A DNA stretch of 11,871 bases, taken from positions 1-11,871 of the forward strand of contig SBFL01000337.1 in the NCBI GenBank assembly GCA_006227965.1, written 5' to 3'. Origin of the DNA: Bacteroidota bacterium. Lineage in GTDB: Bacteria > Bacteroidota > Bacteroidia > Flavobacteriales > Flavobacteriaceae. The notes below the pieces were generated by a model. It ran no database searches. It was not told the DNA's origin and saw nothing but the letters and a program-made list of their open reading frames with translations. This document shows, piece by piece, positions 1 through 6,853 of the stretch (position 1 is the first letter of the stretch; every line of letters starts with the position of its first letter). The position numbers were made by a program, and so were the translations under genes.

Positions 1-26
1 CACCGAGAAACCTCAGCACCCCTTCA

Positions 27-90
27 TTAGATTTCTCACGTCCCTGAAGTGAGCTCCGCTCTACTTTGGGGGGTTCGAAATGACATTGTC
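27..90. repeat. Dispersed-repeat-like intergenic segment
   Basis: The stretch contains GATTTCTCAC (30-39) and, further on, TTCGAAATGACAT (74-86). This pairing of a 'gatttctc' arm with a 'cgaaatgaca' arm resembles a short interspersed intergenic repeat that I recall as common in Bacteroidota genomes. No second copy lies in this window, so repeat status rests on recollection and not on anything visible here. No coding region is supported in 1-120. A short open frame ends at the TAG of 28-30 and could be the tail of an upstream gene, but too little of it is present to say. Confidence 0.4.
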
Positions 91-94
91 CCTG

Positions 95-118
95 GTTTTG
101 CAGTGTGAGCTGCAAAAC
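95..118. repeat. Perfect 9-bp inverted repeat (hairpin)
   Basis: GTTTTGCAG (95-103) is the exact reverse complement of CTGCAAAAC (110-118), with a 6-base loop. A 12-base perfect palindrome, CTTTTGCAAAAG (121-132), follows 2 bases later and shares the TTTTGCA core. No T-run follows, so a classical intrinsic terminator is not well supported. The pair may be part of a mobile intergenic repeat or a structured leader. Confidence 0.6.
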
Positions 119-146
119 TCCTTTTGCAAAAGTGCCCTTTCTTTTG

Positions 147-180
147 GTTCGTTTTCCTTGGGCAAGCAAAGAAAATGAAC
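147..180. repeat. Imperfect 14-bp hairpin before the DUF6090 gene
   Basis: The left arm (147-160) pairs with the right arm (167-180) around a 6-base loop. Twelve positions are Watson-Crick, one is G-T (151/176) and one is mismatched (157/170). The segment is open in the frame of the following gene and would translate to an aromatic-rich peptide containing PFFWFVF, unlike the rest of that protein. It is better read as a non-coding repeat or hairpin. The ATG at 175 lies inside the right arm, which argues against its use as a start. Confidence 0.5.
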
Positions 181-213
181 AAAACCCGTATCTTAGAAGA
201 ACATCTTAAACCT

Positions 214-1002
214 ATGTTTCGAATCTTCCGCCGCGTCAGATACGGCCTTTCGGCCAGCAGAAATACACGCCGATACCTCCTCTATGCTTTCGGGGAGATG
301 GTGCTGGTGGTGATCGGGATTGTGATTGCTCTGCAGATCGACAACTGGAACGAGTGGCGGCAGGAACGGGAAGACGAACAGATCGTGCTCAGTCAGCTCA
401 GGGACGATTACCGGGCCAACCTGGCGCAATTGGAGCAGAAAATGGATATGCGCAAATCCATCATCAAAGCGTCCCTTTCGGTACTCGGTGCCATGGATAC
501 CCCGGGGGAGATAAAGCGGGATACCCTGATCGGCCACCTGACGGTACTTTTGGTAGACCCTACGTTCGATCCTATTGAAAACGATTTAAGCAGCAGCGGG
601 GATTTACGGCTGATTACCAACCAGGACCTCAAACGACTGCTTTCCAACTGGACTGCCGACATTGTCGGCGTGCGAGAACTGGAGCAAAACTGGTCCGATA
701 TCGTATTCCAGCAATTGCAGCCTGTGCTCACCGATCTGGGAATCTCCCGGGACCTGGCCAATTACTTTACCAATGATCTGAAAGTCGACTGGTCCCTCGC
801 CGCCGGTGCCCGCCTTCAGCAACAGGATATAGGTGCCTCCACTCAGGGCGCATCGGTGCTGGAAATCACCGGTAGCAAAGAACTGGAAGGTTTGGTCTCT
901 TTTGCCATTACTTATAACGCCACTGCCAACCTGCAATCAGAGATCCTTCGCGAACGAATTGAGGAGATCATTGCGCATATTGATCGGGAAATCCAGGAAT
1001 GA
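214..1002 (+). CDS. DUF6090 family single-pass membrane protein
   Basis: The protein has 262 residues from the ATG at 214. It starts with a basic N-terminus (FRIFRRVRYG), then has one membrane helix at about residues 21-41 containing the motif LVVIGIVIALQ, followed at once by DNWNEWRQ. This run (LLYA-GE-LVVIGI-IALQI-NWNE) is the signature of DUF6090, a family of unknown function common in Flavobacteriia. The remaining 210 or so residues are charged and probably helical, and should lie on the far side of the membrane. The frame stays open upstream to a TTG at 124 and an ATG at 175, but those codons cover a hairpin repeat, while the ATG at 214 gives the usual family N-terminus. A paralogue lies at 9041-9766. 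It is separated by 200 bases from the next gene and seems to be its own unit. Function is unknown. Confidence 0.85.
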   Translation: MFRIFRRVRYGLSASRNTRRYLLYAFGEMVLVVIGIVIALQIDNWNEWRQEREDEQIVLSQLRDDYRANLAQLEQKMDMRKSIIKASLSVLGAMDTPGEIKRDTLIGHLTVLLVDPTFDPIENDLSSSGDLRLITNQDLKRLLSNWTADIVGVRELEQNWSDIVFQQLQPVLTDLGISRDLANYFTNDLKVDWSLAAGARLQQQDIGASTQGASVLEITGSKELEGLVSFAITYNATANLQSEILRERIEEIIAHIDREIQE

Positions 1003-1202
1003 ATACTCCGGTCCCGAGGGTTTTGTGGTCAATTCTCATTTCATTCGTGCCTCCTCGCATTTGCAGCGATCAAGAAGTTACCAACAAATCTGTGTGCCTT
1101 TTATAGCTTCCTGCCAATGTTCCTGAAAGACCCGCCCGGCTAATCCTACTTCTCCTGCCCCAAATCAAAATTTTCACTACCTTAAAGAATAATTTCCCTT
1201 AT
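1003..1202. other. Intergenic region upstream of the isoprenoid operon
   Basis: These 200 bases should hold the promoter of the five-gene operon, since the downstream genes overlap one another and none has room for its own promoter. The last 50 bases are AT-rich. I see no convincing TTG/TAnnTTTG pair and no clear terminator for the preceding gene. Confidence 0.4.
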
Positions 1203-2102
1203 TTGACCAGGTCTTCCAGAATAGTGTTTAAGCAGGCTCCGGGGAAGCCCGATCTATGGCGCATCCGCAAAGAGATCTATAGGCACATGCTGCAAACCCG
1301 TGGCTGGAAGTACAGGTCATTCCTCAGGTTCCTGCGGTTCTTTAAATACATCAGCTTTTCCCCCACACGGGGCTCTTTTCTGGAATACTACTATGTGATG
1401 ATGCGCTACCTCGACGACGTGGTGGACGGGGATGCGCCCCTGCCGGAAGGCTACACAGACCCAAAAGATTACATTCAGGACAAGATCGCTTTTTCACGCC
1501 ACCTTGCCGGCCCACGGGATGGGGCTGACCACCTCATGCTGCACTGCTTCAGTCTGGGGGAAAAATTCGGTCAGGAATTCCAGCAGGAGACCCAGGACAT
1601 CCTGCATTCCCTCCTTTTCGATGCCAAACGCCGCGGCACCTGGGAGGTTTTTCCCGCTGACATCCTGCGTGAACACTTCCACAAGATGGATATTCGGGGT
1701 ACCATCCGGGCCACGCTGAAGATTTTTGGGGACGAACCGGACCAGTACCCGATCCTGGAACCCCTGGGGGTGGCATGCCGGTATCAGTACGACATCGAAG
1801 ACGTCAGTACTGACCTGGCTGCCGGGTATGTAAACATCACCCGGGAAGAAGTGGACGCCCTTGGGATCCGACCTGAAGAGCTCCGGGACCCGGCCTCTTC
1901 AGGTGTGAAGCGCTGGGTGCAAAAACACGCCCTGGAGGGGCTGGAATTACTGGAAAAACACAGGACAAAGGTTACAGAAGGTCGCTTTTCCCCTCTTGCA
2001 CGGGCAACCTTCCCGGTAGTTTACGGCTGGCCGGCCCGAAAAGTATTCCAGAATACGCTGCATGGGACCTCCCTTCACCAAAACTTCATACACCAGACAT
2101 GA
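1203..2102 (+). CDS. Divergent squalene/phytoene synthase family prenyltransferase
   Basis: The family joins two prenyl diphosphates head to head (squalene, phytoene, dehydrosqualene), with Mg2+ held by two Asp-rich motifs. Here the first motif is DDVVD at residues 71-75 within YLDDVVDGD. The second is DVSTD at residues 200-204, within YDIEDVSTDLAAGYVNI. The second aligns with the usual NxxRDxxED...GRxYxP segment, but Asn becomes Tyr196, the Arg before the Asp becomes Glu199 and the last Glu becomes Thr203. The metal-binding Asps are kept while diphosphate-contact residues differ, so substrate or product may be unusual. At 299 residues it has family length and no C-terminal membrane anchor. 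The start is TTG at 1203; GTG at 1224 is possible, and the first in-frame ATG (1287) leaves only about 42 residues before the first motif, which looks short. Its TGA overlaps the next ATG (ATGA, 2099-2102). The family call is firm and the product is unknown. Confidence 0.85.
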   Translation: MTRSSRIVFKQAPGKPDLWRIRKEIYRHMLQTRGWKYRSFLRFLRFFKYISFSPTRGSFLEYYYVMMRYLDDVVDGDAPLPEGYTDPKDYIQDKIAFSRHLAGPRDGADHLMLHCFSLGEKFGQEFQQETQDILHSLLFDAKRRGTWEVFPADILREHFHKMDIRGTIRATLKIFGDEPDQYPILEPLGVACRYQYDIEDVSTDLAAGYVNITREEVDALGIRPEELRDPASSGVKRWVQKHALEGLELLEKHRTKVTEGRFSPLARATFPVVYGWPARKVFQNTLHGTSLHQNFIHQT

Positions 2103-2941
2103 AACATACCCGGGACACCCGCAAAAAAGGCTTCCACCTCACCAAATGGTTTCTGGACTTCGCAGGGGAGGATGGCAGCGTTTTTATATGCTACGCCGCA
2201 CGCCTCACCTGGAAAGGGATCACGGTTCCTTATACACATATCCTGTGGCAGCGTCCGGGCGAGCCCACAACCCAAAAGACCAGGTATACCAGGGCCCGCA
2301 TGCCGGTGCAGGATGGCAGGCAGCTCATCTGGGGGGACCCCCGCTGCCAGGTTGCCGGCATCTGGGAAACGAGCGTCGATCCGTTAGAGGCTCGGTTGTT
2401 TGAATCCGGGCAGGGATATCTGGACTGGCACTGCCTGCATCCCTGCTCCAGGGTCACCCTGGAATTTGAGGGGAGTCAATACATAGGGGAAGGGTATGCT
2501 GAGGTGCTCCACATGACCATCCCCGCCTGGGAAATGCCCATGCGCGAATTGCGCTGGGGCCATTTTCTCTCGCCAGGTCACTGGGGGGTGTGGATCGAAA
2601 TCAAAGAAGAGACAGGTCCCCGTCAATGGGTCTGGTGGGATGGGAAGCCGGAGGCCGGTTGCCGGATTTCGGACTCGGAAATCTATATCCCCGGAGCCAA
2701 TGGTTCGCTCCTCCTGAACCGCGGAAGGGTCCTGGAAGCGGATAAGAAGATTCTGCAAATAGTTGGAAAACTGGTGCGTTACCTGCCCGGATTCCGGAAG
2801 GTGATCCCGGAGTCCTTCCTCATGGCTGATGCCCATAAATGGTACAGCCAGGCTCGTATGGACTTGGGCCCCAAAGAGACATTCACAGGCCGGGCCATTC
2901 ATGAGTTTGTTAATTTCAACCCCGCTGCAGATGGTGCTTAG
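2099..2941 (+). CDS. CrtC/AttH-like lipocalin-fold protein (putative isoprenoid hydratase or cyclase)
   Basis: The protein has 280 residues, with no signal peptide or membrane helix. It is rich in Trp, Gly and beta-type sequence. Recognisable pieces are KWFLDFAGEDGS (16-27), a GEGYAEVLHM segment (130-139), LRWGHF (151-156) and WGVWIEI (162-168). The GxGYAE...P...P...LRWG pattern is what I associate with the AttH/CrtC group, two stacked lipocalin-like barrels that includes carotenoid 1,2-hydratase (hydroxyneurosporene synthase). Known members act by protonating an isoprenoid double bond or by cyclisation. Its place directly after a prenyl-synthase gene, with a 4-base overlap, fits a tailoring role on that product. 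Its end overlaps the ABC ATPase start by 11 bases. The family call is by motif memory only. A generic lipocalin-like carrier is an alternative. Confidence 0.55.
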   Translation: MKHTRDTRKKGFHLTKWFLDFAGEDGSVFICYAARLTWKGITVPYTHILWQRPGEPTTQKTRYTRARMPVQDGRQLIWGDPRCQVAGIWETSVDPLEARLFESGQGYLDWHCLHPCSRVTLEFEGSQYIGEGYAEVLHMTIPAWEMPMRELRWGHFLSPGHWGVWIEIKEETGPRQWVWWDGKPEAGCRISDSEIYIPGANGSLLLNRGRVLEADKKILQIVGKLVRYLPGFRKVIPESFLMADAHKWYSQARMDLGPKETFTGRAIHEFVNFNPAADGA

Positions 2942-3530
2942 GGCGGAACATATTTACAAATCCTTTGGGAAAAACCAGGTGCTGCGGGACCTTTTCCTGG
3001 AAGTTGACCCGGGCAGCCTCTGCGGTATTGTAGGTGAGAATGGGTCCGGCAAGTCTACGCTGCTCAAGATCCTGGTGGGGGAATGGAAACCCGGGAGCGG
3101 GACTGTCCAGATCTCCGGGAGGCTCGGGTACTGCCCCCAGCGCGTAACACTTTACCCCCAGTTGTCCGTGAACGAGCATTTTAGCTATTTCGGGGCAGCT
3201 TATGGTATGACCGGTCCGGAACAGAGAAATAGTCAGGCACATTTGCTGGAATATTTCAATTTCGGGAAATACCTGGGGGAAAAAGTGGCCCACCTCAGCG
3301 GCGGGACTGCCCAGAAACTGAACCTCAGCCTGGCATTGTTGCACAAGCCAAAATTACTGATCCTTGACGAGCCTTACAGCGGATTCGACTGGGACACCTA
3401 CCAGCGCTTCTGGGGATATGTAAGCAAATTACGAGAGGAGGGATGTGCCATTCTCGTGGTAAGCCACTTTATTACGGAAAAAGAACTATTTGATCGGATC
3501 TACGAAATGAAAAATGGCCAGTTGCAATGA
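2931..3530 (+). CDS. ABC transporter ATP-binding subunit
   Basis: A compact 199-residue ATPase that drives the adjacent permease. All nucleotide-binding elements are present: Walker A GENGSGKST (35-43), Q-loop Gln70 in GYCPQ, signature LSGGT (122-126), Walker B LLILDEP (142-148) with catalytic Glu147, D-loop SGFD (150-153) and switch His179 in VVSHF. It is shorter than most ABC-2 ATPases because it ends soon after the H-loop and has no C-terminal regulatory extension. The frame is open upstream to an ATG at 2829, but that part lies inside the previous gene. The ATG at 2931 gives the normal family start (VLRAEHIYKSFG) and overlaps the previous gene by 11 bases. It ends with an ATGA overlap (3527-3530) with the permease. 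The substrate cannot be read from the ATPase. Confidence 0.93.
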   Translation: MVLRAEHIYKSFGKNQVLRDLFLEVDPGSLCGIVGENGSGKSTLLKILVGEWKPGSGTVQISGRLGYCPQRVTLYPQLSVNEHFSYFGAAYGMTGPEQRNSQAHLLEYFNFGKYLGEKVAHLSGGTAQKLNLSLALLHKPKLLILDEPYSGFDWDTYQRFWGYVSKLREEGCAILVVSHFITEKELFDRIYEMKNGQLQ

Positions 3531-4291
3531 ACCCGGACCGCTTAAAGATCAGTTTTGTAATGACTCTTCGAATGTTGCTGAGGCGGCATATCGTGCTCCT
3601 GCTCCTGCTGGTGATCCCGGCGATTTTCCTGGGGATCGTCAGCCTGACCACTTCAGACCGGCCGCTGCCTTTCCGCCTGGCATCCCTGGAAGAGGAGCCC
3701 GTGGTGTCGATACCTGAGGAAGGGATCCACTTTGTCTTCTTTGCCGTGGCTTCGGTGGGATTCCTTCTTTCCTTCCTCGCCCTGAACCTCATCCAGAATA
3801 ACCGGCACGTAACCCGGCGTTTGGTCCTCTGTGGCTATTCTCCCACCGAGCTTCTGACCTCCAAATTGGCTGCCCTACTGGTTTTCATCCTGTTGGTCTC
3901 CACCTATGTGGGGCTCCTGACAAACATCCTCTATGAAATAGACCACCTGTGGTTGTTCATCTTCAGCCTTGTGTCTATTGGTTTTGTCTACGGCTGCTAC
4001 GGACTGCTGGCGGGCAGTCTTATCCGCGGCGAACTGGAGGGCATCCTGGTGATCGTACTTCTGGTGAACATCGATGTGGGTTGGTTGCAGAATCCGCTTT
4101 TTTATGAAGGGGCCCAGAACCAGGAAGTCATTCGCTATCTCCCGGCATATTTTCCCTCCCAGGCTTCCCTAATCGCCGCCTTTACGGATTACGGGGTCAG
4201 TCATGCCATCGGCAGTGCCTATCTCTACGGGGCCGGTTTCCTCCTGCTCAGTCTGCTGATCTATTACAAAACCATGAAAACCTACCGATGA
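3527..4291 (+). CDS. ABC-2 type transporter permease
   Basis: A 254-residue integral membrane protein with about six hydrophobic segments: 21-41, 67-90, 112-133, 139-162, 170-186 and 228-246. The order is that of ABC-2 permeases, with one helix, a short soluble loop (44-66, acidic), a cluster of helices, a second soluble loop around 187-227 with RYLPAYFPSQASLI, and a last helix ending in a basic tail. Such permeases pair with ATPases like the one encoded just upstream and usually export lipids, polysaccharides or drugs. It shares ATGA overlaps on both sides (3527-3530 and 4288-4291), so all partners are probably made from one mRNA. The specific substrate is unknown. Context makes a lipid or isoprenoid the leading guess. 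Confidence 0.85.
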   Translation: MNPDRLKISFVMTLRMLLRRHIVLLLLLVIPAIFLGIVSLTTSDRPLPFRLASLEEEPVVSIPEEGIHFVFFAVASVGFLLSFLALNLIQNNRHVTRRLVLCGYSPTELLTSKLAALLVFILLVSTYVGLLTNILYEIDHLWLFIFSLVSIGFVYGCYGLLAGSLIRGELEGILVIVLLVNIDVGWLQNPLFYEGAQNQEVIRYLPAYFPSQASLIAAFTDYGVSHAIGSAYLYGAGFLLLSLLIYYKTMKTYR

Positions 4292-6159
4292 AAAAGATTC
4301 CTCCTACTCTTCAGAAATTCCTGTACGGGTTTGCCTTCATGGTCCTTGTCCCGCTGGGCCTGGTTTTTTGGGCGGGTATTACAGAAAGCCATGTGCGCTA
4401 CCCAGGTCTTAAATCCGAAGCGGCGGGAGTATTGCTGCTCCTTTCAGGTGGGTTGCTTATGCTATGGTCCATGGGTTCCCTGATGACGAAAGGCGGAGGC
4501 CTGCCCATGAATGCCTTTCCTCCCCGGAACTTTGTGGAATCAGGTCCTTACGGACTCTTCCGACACCCTATTTACTTGGGTTTTGGAGCTATGGTGGCTG
4601 GATACTTCCTCTACACCGGTTCAGCCAGCGGGCTTTGGATGGTCACGCCCCTGACCATCCTGGGGATGATTGCCCTGGTCCTTGGCTTTGAAGGGCCGGA
4701 CCTGAAAGAGCGCTTCCCTGGGAAAAAGCTCAGCCCCCTGTTTGGGCTGTCGGAGGCGAACAGCCATGTCCCCGGCCCTGACAAAAGATTGGTTAGTCTC
4801 GGCAGCGTTTTAGTGCTAATGATTACATTCAACTACCTCACTGCAAATACAGACCGCAGTTTTCCATTGGAAGAGATCGCTTCTCTTTTTTCAGGAGGCC
4901 GGGACCGGAGTGCCTGGGGATACCTGAATCTGATTCCGCTGCTGGCGGTACCTTTTGTGCTTAAACGAAATTCGGATTTGCGCTCATGGACCCTCTGGTC
5001 TTCCACTGCCCTGCTGGCCGGGTTCCTCTGGACCCTGGTTTGCCGGGAACTCTGTGGGAACTCATGGGGTTTCCCCGGCGGGCATATCCTGAACGTCCCG
5101 CTGTATATTGTCCTGATCGCCTTGTTTACCCCCTTTCGGAATTATCGGAGCGCCTACCTGATTACGGGGGTTGCATACCTGCCTTTCCTGGCTTTACAGG
5201 TCGTTTCCCAGGATAACTTTGTTAACAGTCTGATTTTATCAGTGCTCCTGTTCCTGGCTGTGGTAAATGCAAGTGTCCTGTGGGGGTGGATCCGGCGGCT
5301 TTCAGAGCGGCTTGCCAATTCATGGAAGGAATGGGTTTTCGGCCGGGTGCGGGTCATCAACCACGGGTTTTATGTTGGGGGCGGGGCCCTTCTCGGCATC
5401 CTTATGGCCGGCATCCTGGCAGGTGAGGCCTATGCATGGGCGCTGTTGGCATTTGTGGTCACCGTGGTCATCTTTTCCGCTATCTGGGCCCAGGTGATAG
5501 AGGGTTCCGAAAAGCTGAAACGCCCTTTCGGTTTCTACGGGGCCCTCGTGGGCATCCTCTTTGCCAGTCTTCTGGTCTGGGCACTGGGTTTTAACCCCTG
5601 GGTGCTGATCGGGGCAATATCCGTCATGATTCCCTGGGTACAAGCGATTGGCAGGGTACGTTGCCTGATCAACGGGTGTTGCCACGGCATGAAGACAGAG
5701 AATCCGGAAGTGGGTATCCGTTACTTCCACCCGCGTTCTCGGGTTTGCAGCATCTCAGACATGAAAGGTGAATGGCTGCACCCGACACCGCTCTACTCAA
5801 TTCTATGGTTATTGCCTGTCGGCTTTATACTCTTGGCCCTGTGGCATGGGGGTGCAGCGCCCAATTTCATTTTCGGCCTCTACCTATTTTTGACCGGTAT
5901 CGGCAGGTTCGTTGAGGAAGCCTACCGGGGGGAGGTGCAGACCCCGATCCTTGGAAAACTTCGCCTTTACCAATGGACCGCGGCCCTTTCGGTTCTTGTG
6001 GGTATCCTGTTCACCATGCTCCAGGTACAAACCCCGGCCCTTTCTCCCGGGTTCAGTATTGAGATCCTGCTGGCCGCCCTGTCCGGAGGCCTCTTTGTGT
6101 TCTTTGCCATGGGGGTGGATTTCCCGTATTCCAACAAACGGTTCTCACGGCTGGTCTGA
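4288..6159 (+). CDS. Membrane fusion protein: ICMT-like methyltransferase + middle region + Lgt-like domain
   Basis: A 623-residue polytopic protein. Residues 1-150 resemble isoprenylcysteine carboxyl methyltransferase/PEMT-type enzymes: helices at about 10-30 and 45-65, then the SAM-binding signature GPYGLFRHPIYLG (86-98), and FEGPDLKERFPG (134-145) in place of the usual ExxLxxxFG. Residues 165-340 are a hydrophobic region I cannot assign with confidence; it holds CRELCGNSWGFPGGH (252-266). Residues 350-580 resemble prolipoprotein diacylglyceryl transferase: FGFYGALVG (414-422), GRVRCLINGCCHG (455-467), HPTPLYS (498-504) and GRFVEEAYRGE (539-549). The canonical His of the FHGG-type motif is Tyr417, and the Asn of GRxGNF is Cys459, so ordinary lipoprotein lipidation is doubtful. 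Free-standing Lgt is usually under 350 residues. The gene overlaps the permease by ATGA and ends the operon, 90 bases before a terminator. Methyl or lipid transfer to an isoprenoid is my inference. Confidence 0.75.
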   Translation: MKKIPPTLQKFLYGFAFMVLVPLGLVFWAGITESHVRYPGLKSEAAGVLLLLSGGLLMLWSMGSLMTKGGGLPMNAFPPRNFVESGPYGLFRHPIYLGFGAMVAGYFLYTGSASGLWMVTPLTILGMIALVLGFEGPDLKERFPGKKLSPLFGLSEANSHVPGPDKRLVSLGSVLVLMITFNYLTANTDRSFPLEEIASLFSGGRDRSAWGYLNLIPLLAVPFVLKRNSDLRSWTLWSSTALLAGFLWTLVCRELCGNSWGFPGGHILNVPLYIVLIALFTPFRNYRSAYLITGVAYLPFLALQVVSQDNFVNSLILSVLLFLAVVNASVLWGWIRRLSERLANSWKEWVFGRVRVINHGFYVGGGALLGILMAGILAGEAYAWALLAFVVTVVIFSAIWAQVIEGSEKLKRPFGFYGALVGILFASLLVWALGFNPWVLIGAISVMIPWVQAIGRVRCLINGCCHGMKTENPEVGIRYFHPRSRVCSISDMKGEWLHPTPLYSILWLLPVGFILLALWHGGAAPNFIFGLYLFLTGIGRFVEEAYRGEVQTPILGKLRLYQWTAALSVLVGILFTMLQVQTPALSPGFSIEILLAALSGGLFVFFAMGVDFPYSNKRFSRLV

Positions 6160-6170
6160 ACCCGGTATTC

Positions 6171-6221
6171 TGAACCTTGAACCATCAAACTTAGAACATT
6201 CACAGAAGCATCCCAACTGCC
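6171..6221. repeat. Intergenic direct repeat, copy 1
   Basis: This 51-base segment matches 6854-6904 in the same orientation with about five substitutions and no gaps. It begins TGAACCTTGA and ends around CATCCCAAC plus four bases. It lies between the end of the fusion gene and the terminator, and contains no gene. The shared block ends abruptly on both sides. Confidence 0.8.
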
Positions 6222-6249
6222 TGCTGCGACCCCCCGCAGCCTGCCAACT

Positions 6250-6276
6250 AAAAACCCCGGCTTACCCGGGGTTTTT
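6250..6276. terminator. Bidirectional intrinsic terminator
   Basis: A perfect 11-bp stem, five A then CCCCGG (6250-6260) against CCGGGG then five T (6266-6276), with a 5-base loop. The A and T tracts make it work in both directions. It serves the five-gene operon from the left and the convergent DUF1508 gene (stop at 6298) from the right. Confidence 0.9.
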
Positions 6277-6297
6277 ATTCCAAAATGATGTTTTGCT

Positions 6298-6627
6298 TTA
6301 TTTCGCCATTTCCACCGTGGCATCGGGAGCATTAGTCTTCACGGATGCGATTCCATTTTCCATCGCTTCCTCAGAGGAATACATCTGGCTGGTGCCTATA
6401 ACCTGGGCATTGGCAGCTTTAAGATTGAAATAGGGACGGCCGTCTTTGGCAACCCTGCGCTCAAATTTGCCGTCATCTGATGAGTTGGTGCGGACCGACT
6501 CGATCCCGTTATCACAACCAGCTTTGGAAGCATATTCTTGGCTGCTTAGGATGATCTGGCCGTTTGCGGCTTTAAGGCTGAAATGGAATTGTCCCTTGTC
6601 GTTTTCTTGGATCACAAATTTTCCCAT
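6298..6627 (-). CDS. YegP-like protein with two tandem DUF1508 repeats
   Basis: A 109-residue soluble protein made of two copies of the DUF1508 unit. Copy one (about 2-49) has GKFVIQ...GQFHFSLKAANGQIILSSQ-Y and GIESVRTN. Copy two (about 52-101) has GKFERR...GRPYFNLKAANAQVIGTSQMY and GIASVKTNA. The repeated LKAANxQxIxxSxxYxS...GIxSVxxN pattern is diagnostic of this family, which is widespread and of unclear function. It starts at the ATG read from 6627 down, with an A-rich leader and no clear Shine-Dalgarno. It is convergent with the upstream operon, shares its terminator, and is bracketed by the two direct repeats at 6171 and 6854. No secretion signal is seen. Confidence 0.92.
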   Translation of the reverse strand: MGKFVIQENDKGQFHFSLKAANGQIILSSQEYASKAGCDNGIESVRTNSSDDGKFERRVAKDGRPYFNLKAANAQVIGTSQMYSSEEAMENGIASVKTNAPDATVEMAK

Positions 6628-6648
6628 AATGTTTTTTTATTTACCATT

Positions 6649-6678
6649 TCAAGATATTGAAAATCCTGTATTTCTCAA
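6649..6678 (-). promoter_or_regulatory. Possible promoter of the DUF1508 gene
   Basis: Read on the minus strand, a TTG (6678-6676) is followed after 19 bases by TATCTTGA (6656-6649). This approaches the Bacteroidota -33 TTG / -7 TAnnTTTG layout, with two mismatches in the last bases of the -7 element. The gene starts 21 bases downstream. The match is weak. Confidence 0.25.
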
Positions 6679-6853
6679 GTTAAACAATGGTTAAAGCTTT
6701 CCCCGGCAGATAAGGTATCAGCGGTCCAATCCGCCGTGTTCGCTTTTCTTCGAATTTCAATTTTGCTTAGGTCAAAAGATCCGCATCTCTGCTTTGTAGG
6801 CGATTCCCCAAATAGCATTGTTGCTGAAATCCTTCAGGCCCGAACATTCTCCC

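Noticed and set aside
124..213. Upstream in-frame extension of the first DUF6090 gene (TTG 124 or ATG 175).
   Set aside because: The extension covers a palindrome and a hairpin repeat and would add an aromatic-rich peptide not seen in the family. ATG 214 gives the usual N-terminus.
2829..2930. Longer start for the ABC ATPase at ATG 2829.
   Set aside because: These 34 codons lie inside the CrtC-like gene in another frame and are not ATPase-like. ATG 2931 fits the family start.
5038..5260. PAP2-type phosphatase domain in the middle of the fusion protein, suggested by PGGH at residues 263-266.
   Set aside because: The usual PSGH is altered, and I cannot find the flanking KxxxxxxRP and SRxxxxxHxxxD motifs. 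The resemblance is too thin to annotate.
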